Positions 21,855 to 32,300 of a stretch of DNA of 64,000 nucleotides are shown piece after piece. The stretch spans positions 132,249,929 to 132,313,928 of the forward strand of contig NC_088911.1 in NCBI RefSeq assembly GCF_963576675.1, read 5' to 3'. The position numbers were made by a program, and so were the translations under genes. Positions within the stretch are counted from its first letter, which is position 1. The number at the start of each line of letters is the position of its first letter. The notes below the pieces were generated by a model, which worked only from the letters and a program-made list of their open reading frames with translations, was not told the DNA's origin and ran no database searches. Source of the stretch: Euphorbia lathyris (Eukaryota > Streptophyta > Magnoliopsida > Malpighiales > Euphorbiaceae).

Positions 21855-22183
21855 CTTCGGAAGCAGCTAAAAGGAAGTTTGGAATGCAAGTTCATTAATG
21901 AACTAGGCGTGGTACCTGACATTGTTAATGAGATTAACAATAGGGGTGTTGCTCTTGCTAAGAGCCCGCAGTCTCATAATACGTCCAAACACTACCTCAG
22001 TCATTAACTATCTCTTCCGAGAGATAACAACCAGAGTAGATGTGAGAATTAAAAGAGTGCCCACCAAGGCACAATCTTATAGAACCATTTAAAGAATGCC
22101 TTACCCTAAAAGGTTCATGATAGTCATACGAACGCTTATGGGAATGTTTTTAGAAACAATTGGCTTTAGTCCAAGTGGGAGAA
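21852..22183 (+). pseudogene. Tail of copia RNase H with polypurine tract, copy C
   Basis: Same degenerate RNase H C-terminal remnant as 9260-9592, ending in the purine tract CAAGTGGGAGAA before the LTR. Stops break the frame. Confidence 0.7.
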
Positions 22184-23999
22184 TGTTGGGGTTTATGTCC
22201 TATAGACAATTGTTTTAGGATATAAACATTAATGAATAAATTGTTTATTTAATCATTTGTTTAATTAGATATATAGCATTAATATGTAACTATATGTAAG
22301 ACACAAATCTTTCATAAAGAAAGTAACCCTAAGTTTATTTAAGTAGTTGTAAAGTGTTCATACAAGCATGAAGTGAGACTATACTTTGTAATAGACCAAT
22401 AGACTTAAAGTAAACCCAAGTCAAGTAATATGTTATAGGGGTTGGCATATTATTGTTGAGACTTGCATGTAACAGTGTTTTCTGTCGAGACAGAAAGCTG
22501 ATCTCACAAGCTTTAGATATTTAGATATCTAGACAGTTACATGGATCGGGTGAAGGAGTTCATTAGGATTGCGACCCGACTTGAGATAACAGTATGGATT
22601 GATTTATCTAATGTGTCAATTGTTCATCTCATTGTTATTAGTAGGTATAACTAATCCTCAGACTCAAACATTCGTTAATTAGTGATTCTGGATTATGGAG
22701 TCTAATACTTTGATTCTGTGCAAGCACGATCCAACAAGTGAGAGCCTAGGGTGTGTGAGAGCAGGGTTGGGTATCACACAAAGTAATTGCATAATAGTTA
22801 ATGTCAGATTGAGCATTCGTCATTCCCGATAAGTGGGAGATATATCCAAATGGCCGCTTGTGGTGAATTGACTGAAATCCTTGCAAGGTGATACAGTTAA
22901 GAGTAGAAATGAACATTTCACTTAACTTATCTTTTCAGAGTGAATTCAACCTGTACAAGTAAAACTGGACTCTTCATTATATGTAACCTTGACACGTTCC
23001 ATGGTTATAAGGAATTGACCGACAGGATATAATTGATGAATGATCGTATTATACTGTACCTAATGCAGAAAGGTTAACGTCAGTTATCAACATGACTTCT
23101 TAATTGCTCTGGGGGAATATCATAGGTTCTGCTAGTAACAGCTCGCGACGGTATTCCATTATATATATGTTGGAATTAATCGTGATGAATAATCTCAAAG
23201 GATATATACGGCTAGTGGCAATAAAGAACCTAATCGGTCGCATATGGGACTTGGAATCGGAGGACGAAAGTGTAAATTAGTGAGACACAATATATGGGCC
23301 GAAATTCATTAATTAAATAGGGATATTAGTTTGATTTAATAATTATAATTAGATTATGATTATAAATTAAACTAAAGTATTATCTGATAATATTAATTAG
23401 AAGTTTTTATGTGATTGAAACTCTAATTAATTATGCCTAACAATAATTAAATTATTAATTTGATTAATAATATTATCTAGATATAATTAGTTATTATTTA
23501 GATAATAATAAAGTGTTTATTTAATTATCTAATTAGTAATCCTATTCTGAATAAGATTCTAATTAATTAATTACCTAACACAACTGGGATTAGGGTTTTG
23601 AGAAGTCTATAAATAGACTCCCTAGCCTACATATTTCGCCTAATACAATAAGAAAGGAGGAGGAACCGTTCCGTCTTCGTCTCGGCTAATCTACATTATT
23701 TCTTACTCTCTCTTTGATCTCGTATCGATTTCTGTTAGAGGCAATCATTGTGATTGCTATTATTAAGGTTGATTACTGATTAATTATTCTTTTCTGTGTT
23801 GTTTCTTTTGTTGTTCGTGATACACGGATTAAGAGTTGTGGGCACTTCGTTTGCAACTGTAGATAGTTCTTCAGAAAAGGTATTTCATTCTATCCCTCTT
23901 TATATGAAATAACAATTAACAGATCTTGGAAAAGGGAAATAGATAAAATAGATAAAATTTTATAATTCCGCTGCGCCTAGGCTTGTCTATTTTCCTTCA
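22184..23999 (+). mobile_element. 3' LTR of second copia element, copy C
   Basis: 1,816 bp, TGTTGGGG to CCTTCA, nearly identical to 9593-11408 (for example A to G near 22938 and C to T near 22965). The TATA box TCTATAAATAG lies near 23607. It is followed directly by gypsy acidic-region sequence. Confidence 0.85.
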
Positions 24000-26681
24000 A
24001 TTATCGTGAAGACGAATTCGAGGATGAGGTTGAAGAGGGAGAGAGAGAGCGCTTCGAAAGATGAAATATGTGAGGATGGTGAACTTTGTCATGGGGTATA
24101 TGAGTTTGATTATGATGAAAATGGTGGAGTTTACTATGAGGAGGATGAACATCGAAGAGTTGAGTGGAACCGGTATGGAACCGCTTATGAGGAAGACGAA
24201 GATGGGGTCTACTGTGATGAGAGAGAGCATCGATGTGTTGAGTGGGATCGACACGGGGCTCCGTATGAAGATGATGAGTGTAGATTCTATTGTGATGGTG
24301 AGTTGGAGGATGTTGAACGGAACTACAATGAAGATATCTATTAGTATGATGGAGGTAGGTTCCATCATGAAGATGATTTGGGAAATGTAGAGTGGGACCG
24401 AAATGAAGAAACTTATGAGTATGATGAAGGTCGGTTCCAAGATAACTATGAGTCGGGAAATGTTGGATGGAACCGAAACAAAGACACTTATGAGTATGAT
24501 GAAGGTCGGTTCCGAGATGACTACGAGTCAGGAAATGTTGGGTGGAACTGAAATGAAGATGCTTATGATGGTGAAGAAAATCGGTTCCAAGATGAAGATG
24601 AGTCGGGAAGTGTTAAGTGGAGCCAAGATGAAGACACCTATGAAGTTGATGATGATGGCAATGAGCACAATGTGTATTTGGTGACAAGGGTGCCAATGCC
24701 TAGTGAAGAGGAGCATAACCAACGTCATCGCTTATTTAGAACTCGATGTTTAGTTCTTGGGAAGAGGTGTGAGATGGTGATCGACGGAGGAAGCCAAGTG
24801 AATATCATTAGTCGGTCTGCCATTAGACAGTTTGGGTTGGTTCTCGAGCCACATCCTAGACCTTACCACTTTGGTTGGGTCAACAAGGTGGAAAAGCTTC
24901 AAGTTACTCATTGGTGTAAAGTTCTTTTCACTATTGGGGCTTATGGGGATGAAGCTATATGTGATGTTGTGGAGATGGGTGCTTGTGATATGCTACTTGG
25001 TAGGCCATGGCAATTTGATTGTGATGCCTCACATGCGGGAAGAAGCAACACCTACACCATACGCAAAGGCGGAGTCCGATATGTCCTTACACCTTTGAAG
25101 AGTTCTCCTAGTAAGAAAAGGGAGACCACTTTGGGAGATTGTCCAACTCGGGAGTTGAACGTGAATGGGTGCATTGGTGGAATGGGTGAGACATTGAGTC
25201 ATCTTGACTTGGGTTCCATGGGTGAGTTACCTAGCCTCTCTCCTAATGAAGTCACATCCAAAGGGGAGCATGAGGTTGAGAAGGAGGAGAGCGAAGTTGG
25301 AAGTGAAGAAGTTGAACCGATGTCCGAGGGTGACAAGTACGTGTCTTCTAATGAGCCACCTAAAGGGCTTCTTAAAGGGCTTCCACCTTTGAGGAAGCTA
25401 CCACGTGACATAGCATGGGATCCGGGAGATAGTGCACCTAGCTCTACATATGGTGAGTTGAGCTCTAAAAAGGAGGACGAAGGTTGCTCCATGATGCCTA
25501 TTGATAGCACTGAGACACCTAGCACATGCCACATACAAAGGAATCAAGTCTCTTACTTGGTAAAATCTAAACTTATTCTTTTGTGCTTTGTTGAAGTATT
25601 TGTGTTGGAATGTTGGGTGTGTATGTTGAGGACGAGCATTTCATATGGTGAACCCATGAGTGTTGATCTTGTTGTGAGGAGTGTGAGCTTTATGTTGAGG
25701 GACAATGCTCCCAATGATGGGCCCATGAGGGGTGATCTTGTTGTGGGCTTTGGTGATTGTTTATTGAAGGGGAATGTCTTCCCGGGGAGTATAGAGAAAA
25801 TGGAAGGAAGTGAAGACTTGATAAACTCGGAACTCATTACCTTATGCTTTATTGACATGTATGTGTAGGGGTATATGTTGTGCTTGTTGAGGAATCGTCC
25901 ACCCTATGAGGAGTCGATGAGAAGTAAGCTTGTGGTGAAGAGAGTGGGTTTTATGAAGTCTTTGATGAATGGGGAAAGCCGCCCGAGATATATTGAGAAG
26001 ATTGAAGGAATTCAATATTTGGGAAATAATGGCGAAGATAGTAGCGTGGCAAGTCTTGAAGTTCCGGGATTGTTAACCCAAGGTGAGGCTGCAGCTACTA
26101 TGTGTGTGTTTGGGTTCACTATGATGTGGGTTGACAAGCGTCGCTGGGATATTCCGTTTGATGTAGGCCATGGGCAAGGAGAGATTGAGCATGGTAGCTG
26201 GGTTAGTGGCATGAATGAAAGCGAAGACTGGGCATATTCAAATCAAAATCATGTTTGTGTTGTGAAGAGTACTCAAGGGATCGCTCCAATTTGGGTTGAT
26301 ATATGGCGCCGAGGCATGTCACTTAAGGTTGGCTATGAACGAGTGGAGGTTCAGTCTAGCATCCGGGTTGATGGCATGAGGTACATTGAGGTTCGGGCAT
26401 ATTCGACTCAAGGCCATGTTGGGGTTTTGAAGAGTACTTGTTGGGTTGATACATGTCGTCGGGACCTTCCATTTGAGGTATGCCAAGAGCGGAAGAAGAT
26501 TGAGTTGATTCCTCAAGTTCGTGATGGGGAGATCAAGAGGATCCAATGGTGGTCGGTTCAACGAAGTGAGGGGCGTTGGAAGACCATCCAAGCAATTATT
26601 GGGAAGTGGTTTGACAAGCTTCGCCAAGACATACCATTCGATGTTGGTAGAGCATCCCATATTGGTGGGGATTGGGAGATG
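24000..26681 (+). pseudogene. Gypsy-type retropepsin ORF with tandem protein repeats, no RT, copy C
   Basis: Same as 11409-14090, with the same three in-frame stops (TAG near 24342, TGA near 24549, TAG near 25866). The retropepsin motifs VIDGGSQVN and LLGRPWQFD are encoded at about 24777-25020. The protein repeats after the protease show the same number and spacing as in copy B. Protein-level identity to copy B looks complete over long spans, so the shared stops predate the duplication. Confidence 0.75.
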
Positions 26682-28016
26682 GGGAGTAAATTACACCAAT
26701 GGTACCTGAACTATACATCAATTCATATTTTGGTACCTGAATTACATTTTGTTACAAAATTTACCTGAACTGACGATGATCGGACAATTTAATACGTTTT
26801 ACCGGTCACTGACGGTCAACACGAAGATTGACCATTTTAATTAAAATTTGGGACCTACAAACACTCAAATAACATAAAAAAATTACAATATTACCATCTC
26901 CTTCCTTCTTCTTCATCTTTCATTCTCTCTCTCTTCATTTTTTCACTTCTGGATTTTCTTTCTCTCACTAAATTTTATCTCAAAATCCATTCTCTCCAAT
27001 GAATCGTCTTTTGCAACTGCTGGTTTTTTAGATGTCAGATGTTCTACAATTTACACAATGAAATCTTCATTGTTAGTTCTCTATATTACAAATTCATTTT
27101 TTTCATTACAAATTCATTTTCACCACTAATCCTTAAAGGTAGGTGAAGGTGTGAAAGATAGGTAAATCCAAAATAGATAAGTAAGAAAAAGAGAGCAAAC
27201 TATTCTTCTGTTCATCATCTCCATGTTTCTTCCGATAAAGTCGCCACTAGCCTTCCAACGACACCTATAAATTCTTCTTTACTTGTTATTCAATCTTTCA
27301 CTGATCTCAAATTCTTAGTTGTTTGATTCTTTGTTTATAATGAGGAGATGGAAGAAGTTCAGAGATGTTTCTTATGTTTCTCCAATGCAGATCATAGATT
27401 TGGGATGAAAAAAATTAGAGAGAGAATGAAAGAGGAGATAGATTTTTTCTTTTGTCAAATAGTTATGCACAGCAGTCTTTTTTAGGAGAGAGAAGAGAGG
27501 AAAGAGTGGATTACTGAATTACTAGATTATCAATGAATTACTGGTATTTGTGAACCTGATTTTGTAACCAAATGATAAAAAAAATGTTATTTTAACTCGA
27601 TAATGGTAGCAGATTCAGATTTCCCCTTTTCCAATTTTCTTCATTGCATCTGCGGGTTTTTTTTTGTTGCCAGGAGAAATTGTGGATTGGATTGAAATGG
27701 GTTTGTAGAAATTGGGTTTTTGAATCTTGTTTTGAAATAAGATTGAGATGGTAAGGAAGTAGAGGAAGAGAATGAGAGAAGAGTGGTTTCCAGGGCTGTG
27801 TAGAGAGAGAAAGAAATTGAAGAGTTGGAATGGAAGAAAAAAATTGGTAAATTTTTAAAAAAAGAGTCAAACTCTTGTGTTTATCGGTGTTGACCGGTTA
27901 AACATATTAAATTGTCCAGTTACCCTTAGTTGAGGTATATTTTTGTAACAAAATATAATTTAGGTACCAAAGTGTGAGTTAGGATATAGTTCAGGTACCA
28001 TAGGTGTAATTTACCC
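26682..28016. mobile_element. Mutator-type MITE, copy C
   Basis: Third copy of the element at 1518-2854. Inverted ends of about 150 bp, imperfect 9-bp flanking duplication, no transposase. Confidence 0.75.
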
Positions 28017-28240
28017 AGGAGATGAGTACCATGGAAGATGAAAGCCGGGGTGAGGCACTAGTTGAGATGTGAGAAGAAGCTCGTGAGGAGAAGGTGAATC
28101 CGACAATATGTGGAGTGGACTTCTCGAATTCAACTCGAACAACACCTTCGTTCGATTTGAGGGCTTGGATCCGTTCAAAACGAACACGTCTCATCAATAC
28201 ATGGCAAGCAACTTGGGGTCAAGTTCTTTTTAAGAGAGAG
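28017..28240 (+). pseudogene. End of gypsy internal region with polypurine tract, copy C
   Basis: Same as 2855-3078. The purine run AAGAGAGAG at 28232-28240 precedes the LTR. Confidence 0.6.
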
Positions 28241-28360
28241 TGTAGGATGCAGGGCATCTCCTTGGAGGATCGACCCCGGACGAGGAAAGTCAGAGGAAGA
28301 ACCAAGCACGAGCAATAAGCGAGTAAATAGGCCAAAAGAGTGCCACACAGCAGCTCAGGC
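28241..28360 (+). mobile_element. Gypsy 3' LTR, segment 1 of 4
   Basis: Starts TGTAGGATGCAG after the purine tract. It is interrupted by the hAT at 28361 and resumes at 30395 after one copy of the octamer. The full LTR would be segments 28241-28360, 30395-30550, 44585-44689 and 45299 to about 45594, roughly 0.68 kb once the nested elements are removed. Confidence 0.6.
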
Positions 28361-30386
28361 TAGGGGTGTACAATAAATAATTTTTTGGTATTTGGAACCC
28401 AACCCAACCCAATCCACTAAAACAAATAGTTCATGGATTTGTTGTTAAAACCAATCCAACCCATCAAATATTCAAATTAAAAGAGTTGGGTTGGGTTGGG
28501 TTGGGTTGAATGTTAATTCAAATAATTCAAAATAACAACTATATATAAAAAAAACTATAACTTTGAGAATATTAATTATTATATCAATTTCGAAAAATTA
28601 TTATATCAATTTTGCCAAGATTTGGCTCATTAATTCATTGTTTTTTTCATTAAAAAAATTATTATATCAACTAAAACAATAGCTGTAACTTAAAAAAATA
28701 TTAAAGAATTATTTTTTTAGAGGATTAAAAAACTATTTTAATTCTTAATAAACTTAACTAAAATATCAATTAAAATAATAACTCTAAATTTTTCAAAAAA
28801 AAAACCTAGAAATTTGTTCACTTGAATTTCAATTAACATACACGTAAAAACTATTAGTCCAAACAATGTAATGTTCTATCAAATTAAAATATAATAATAT
28901 TATATTAAGATAACCTTCAATCAAATTAAAACGTTTTCGATATAACATCATCAAATAACAATATAGTAATCATCCAAATCATCAAGAATTTTTGAAATTC
29001 CAGAATTTCAGAATATCTGGAATTTCTAAATTTCTGAAATTTCTGAATTTATGAAATTCTAGAATTTTTAAAATTTCTAAATTTCTGAAATTTTAGAATT
29101 TTTGAAATTCTAGATTCTGAAGTTTCAGAATTTTCAAAATTCAGGAATTTTCAAAATTTCTTAAATTCTAGAATTTCTGAATTCTGGAATTCCAAAATAT
29201 TCGAATTCTGGAATTCCAGAATTTTAGAATATCCAGAATTTCTAAATTTTTGAAATTTTAGAATATCCAGAATTTCTAAATTTCTGAATTTCTAGAATTC
29301 TAGAATTTCTGAAATTCTAGAATTTTAGAGTTCCAGAATTTCCAAAATTCTAAAATTCCAAAATTTCTAAAATTCTAGAATTCCAGAATGTCCAAAATTT
29401 TAGAATTTTTGGAATTCCAAAATTTATGGATTTCTAGAATTTCTGAAATTCGAATGCCAGAATTTCCAAAATTTTATAATTTCTGAAATTCCATAATTTT
29501 GAAATTCTAGAAATCTAGAATTTTTTAAATTCTAGAATTTCTGAAATTCCCGAAATTTGAAATTCTATAAAATTTTGAAATTTTAGAATTTGTGAAATTC
29601 TAAAATATCTTTGATAAGAGGCTTAGGTTTCTTCTTTGTTATATTTAAAATTTCGAATATGTTTTACGAAATTTGATCATTTATTGGGATAAGGTTCAAC
29701 CTATCCGAGGATTAGACACAAAAATATCCATAACGTTGATAGATATGAGTAATTTTATCCATAAAGTTAACAGTTATGACGAATTGATATGTTTGATAAA
29801 TTTCATATATTATTAAAAAATACATATATTTTGTTTTTAATTTTTAACTGTAATTACATATTAGTTGATTCTAATTTTCAATTTTTCATGTTTTTAAGTT
29901 TTTTTCGTTTAACCCTTTTTCTTGTTTTTTTTCATTTTTTCGTTTTACCGTTTTTTCTATTTTGTCTTTTTTTTTCTCGACTTTCACATTTTGTTTCAAT
30001 TTTTTTCTAAATTTGTAGTTTTTCTCATTTTGTGTGTTTTTAAAATAAATAAAGTTTATTATTCAAAAAATAATAAATAAATAAAGTTTCCATTTGCACA
30101 TACTTTAAATTATAATTTGTTATTTAACACTCTAAATTTAATATATGAATTATAATAATATTTAGTAATAAAATTGTTTTTAAAAGGAAAATAAGAGAAT
30201 AAAAAGATACATGCAAATATTTGAATAAAAATTCAACCCAACCCAACCCAACCCAATCAATCAATTCCTTACATGGGTTGGATTTCAATCCAACCCATAA
30301 ATAAAATCATTAGAATGGAAATATATGGATTGGGTTGGGTTGTGTTGGTTATATTTGATGGGTTGGTTAATTTTTGTACACCCCTA
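28361..30386. mobile_element. Complete non-autonomous hAT element, 2,026 bp
   Basis: TIRs TAGGGGTGTACAA (left) and TTTTTGTACACCCCTA (right); perfect 8-bp target duplication GCTCAGGC at 28353-28360 and 30387-30394, diagnostic of hAT. Both subterminal regions carry arrays of AACCCAACCC and GGGTTGGGTT, forming large inverted arms. The interior has no transposase. It contains an AATTTC-rich degenerate array (about 29000-29615) and T-rich sequence. This is the only uninterrupted copy; copies A and B stop at the duplication breakpoint. Confidence 0.9.
29000..29615. repeat. Degenerate AATTTC/GAAATT palindromic array
   Basis: About 600 bp built from variants of GAATTTCTGAAATTCTAGAA, in which GAATTT and AAATTC alternate every 10-12 bp. 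Any stretch can pair with its neighbour, so the region is rich in potential hairpins. The shared breakpoint of the tandem duplication maps to its left edge. Confidence 0.85.
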
Positions 30387-30394
30387 GCTCAGGC

Positions 30395-30550
30395 ACGCTC
30401 CGCATGGATTTGGGCACGCTCCGCGTGGATTTGGGATGGATCCGGATAAAGTCCAGGAGGTCATCTACGCGGGGTTTGGATTGGGCACGCTCTGTGTGAA
30501 GGAAGGGATGATCCGGAGAAAAGTTCAGCAGCCAATCCACGCTCCGCGTG
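30395..30550 (+). mobile_element. Gypsy 3' LTR, segment 2 of 4
   Basis: Lies between the hAT and the Athila element. It contains repeated near-palindromic CACGCTCCGCGTGGA motifs (30396, 30415, 30477 in variant form, and 30538). Its last 5 bases GCGTG (30546-30550) are the Athila target site. Confidence 0.55.
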
Positions 30551-32106
30551 TGTTAAGCCCAAAATATACCTAAAATATCATTAAAATTTATATCATTTTT
30601 ATTACAAATTCGTGTTATTTATATCTGTTTAGATTACTTTTACTCTCGAATATCTTTCTTTCTTGCAAGGTACCTAAATATTTGGTAAAATCCAAATAGG
30701 AACGAAAAAGGATCTAAAACAGAAGAAAAACCCTTCAAAAGGAGTCAAAGACGACGTAAATCGAAAGCACCAAGTCGAAGACACGAACGAAAGCGAAGAA
30801 CAAAGGAAACCTGCCGGGCCGCGACAGAGGATCCCAGACCCGCGGCCGCGACACGCGCGGTACAACCAATTCTCCCCTTCGTCCGTCGCTCAAGCTCAGT
30901 GCTACGTCATTCACGGCCGCGGATACCTATCCTCGGTAAGTGCAGAAATTATACAAATGCATTTAACACATGCTGAAAATCCAAGAAACGCGTTCGTTCA
31001 AGTGGATAAAGACGTCCTTTCACAGCGGACACGACTCTTAACCAACGGACACGTCACTTCAAACTCAACCCTTCATCACCTATAAATAAAGAGTTGATGT
31101 TGAGAAGAAAAGTTGTTATGTAGTATGTGTGAAATGTTATAATCAGAGCGTAGAACTTATGTCGAAGTTCTAAGTAAACACATTTCGAGAGTTAGAAATT
31201 AGATTCTGTACAAAAACAAGATGAGGTACACATATTGTTTATAGTTAAAATACAACTCAGTAGCGTTTAGACATTGTTCCAGTTTTAGTTTGCATCATGG
31301 TAGTGGCCGACCGAATCCCTATTACGAAGTTACAGCGAGAAGATTGAGTAAAGTGTTCGCCCCCGAGCCTGACAACCTCCTAAGGAAACCCAAGGAAGCG
31401 GAACCGATCAAGCCCTTCACTTGCACGCCCTCGAAGAACTCGATGCTCCTTATTCTCTGTAAACTTGTATCAATTTATATTTCATCTAATAAAGTCCGTT
31501 CTATTCGACAAATCGTAATGCAACACTTATGGTAACCAATCCAATATAAGTGAGGCTGGTGTTTTCATTAATATGCGCTTGAATTCAAAATCATTACAAG
31601 GAAACTTTGTTGAACACTTAGGCAAATTATCATCTCGAAAGAGTTTTAATTTGAGTAAGGGCAACTATCCCGAAAGGGTTTTGTCGCGTTCAAAGCCAAT
31701 TAATTAGAGGTTCCGTCATTTATTTCATCGTCATAATGATACAAAGTTTAAGTTGTTTTCTTTGCTTAATGCAAATGAACATATTCATTCCTTTTTCTAA
31801 TAGTTCTAAATGTTCCTGTTTTGTAAAATTCATCCTTAAAATCAGAAGATCTTTCTAACAATCGATTTATTCTAAATATATAATCTTATTCCAGCATTTT
31901 CAAATACTCAAAGTTTTCAAATTCAATCAAATAAATTTCCTAAATTCAATTAATCCAATTTTCACTTTTTATTTACATTTTATAAATCTAACAAGTTCGA
32001 AATTAAAGATTCAAAAATAAGTTTTTCGTTAAAAAAACGTATCTCTGTGGGATCGATATTTTTATTACTACAAGTGAAACCGTGCACTTGCGGAAATCGC
32101 TCAACA
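30551..32106 (+). mobile_element. Athila 5' LTR
   Basis: 1,556 bp, TGTTAAGCCC to CGCTCAACA. A TATA box CCTATAAATAAAG (near 31079) is the likely pol II promoter core. GC-rich motifs with CCGCGGCCGCGAC (near 30838) and GGCCGCGGATACC (near 30915) stand out in an AT-rich LTR and recur inside the element. Short ORFs within it have no recognisable product. Confidence 0.95.
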
Positions 32107-32112
32107 AGTTTT

Positions 32113-32130
32113 TGGCGCCGTTGCCGGGGA
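32113..32130 (+). promoter_or_regulatory. Athila primer binding site (tRNA-Asp type)
   Basis: TGGCGCCGTTGCCGGGGA, six bases after the LTR end. It is complementary to the 3' end of plant tRNA-Asp, the primer used by Athila elements. Confidence 0.9.
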
Positions 32131-32300
32131 TACGCCAAAATTTTTGACAAAATTTTTATTTTTCGTATTTTATTTTCGAATCTAGGTTTACACATTATTT
32201 TTATACAACTTGTATATTTTATTTATTTTCAGTTTATTTAACATATTTGTTTTCAATTTTGTTTTGAAGGTAGTTTGGCTCGTGTAACAATTTCAAGTTC

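Larger units (their letters stand above)
16449..29030. repeat. 12.6-kb tandem unit, copy C (complete, right-hand end of array)
   Basis: Same order as copy B, 12,582 bp long. The longer TA tract adds about 21 bp, and a 9-bp piece is missing near 29000. At 29030/29031, where copies A and B jump to copia protease, copy C instead continues through the hAT element to its far terminal repeat at 30386. This defines the unduplicated flank and so the direction of the array. Confidence 0.92.

Noticed and set aside
29000..29615. CRISPR-like or regular satellite array
   Set aside because: Units are degenerate and lack constant repeats with unique spacers; the sequence is clearly nuclear plant DNA.
31980..32241. 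Small ORFs within the Athila LTR and leader
   Set aside because: They overlap on both strands, are not conserved in character, and lie over the LTR end and PBS.
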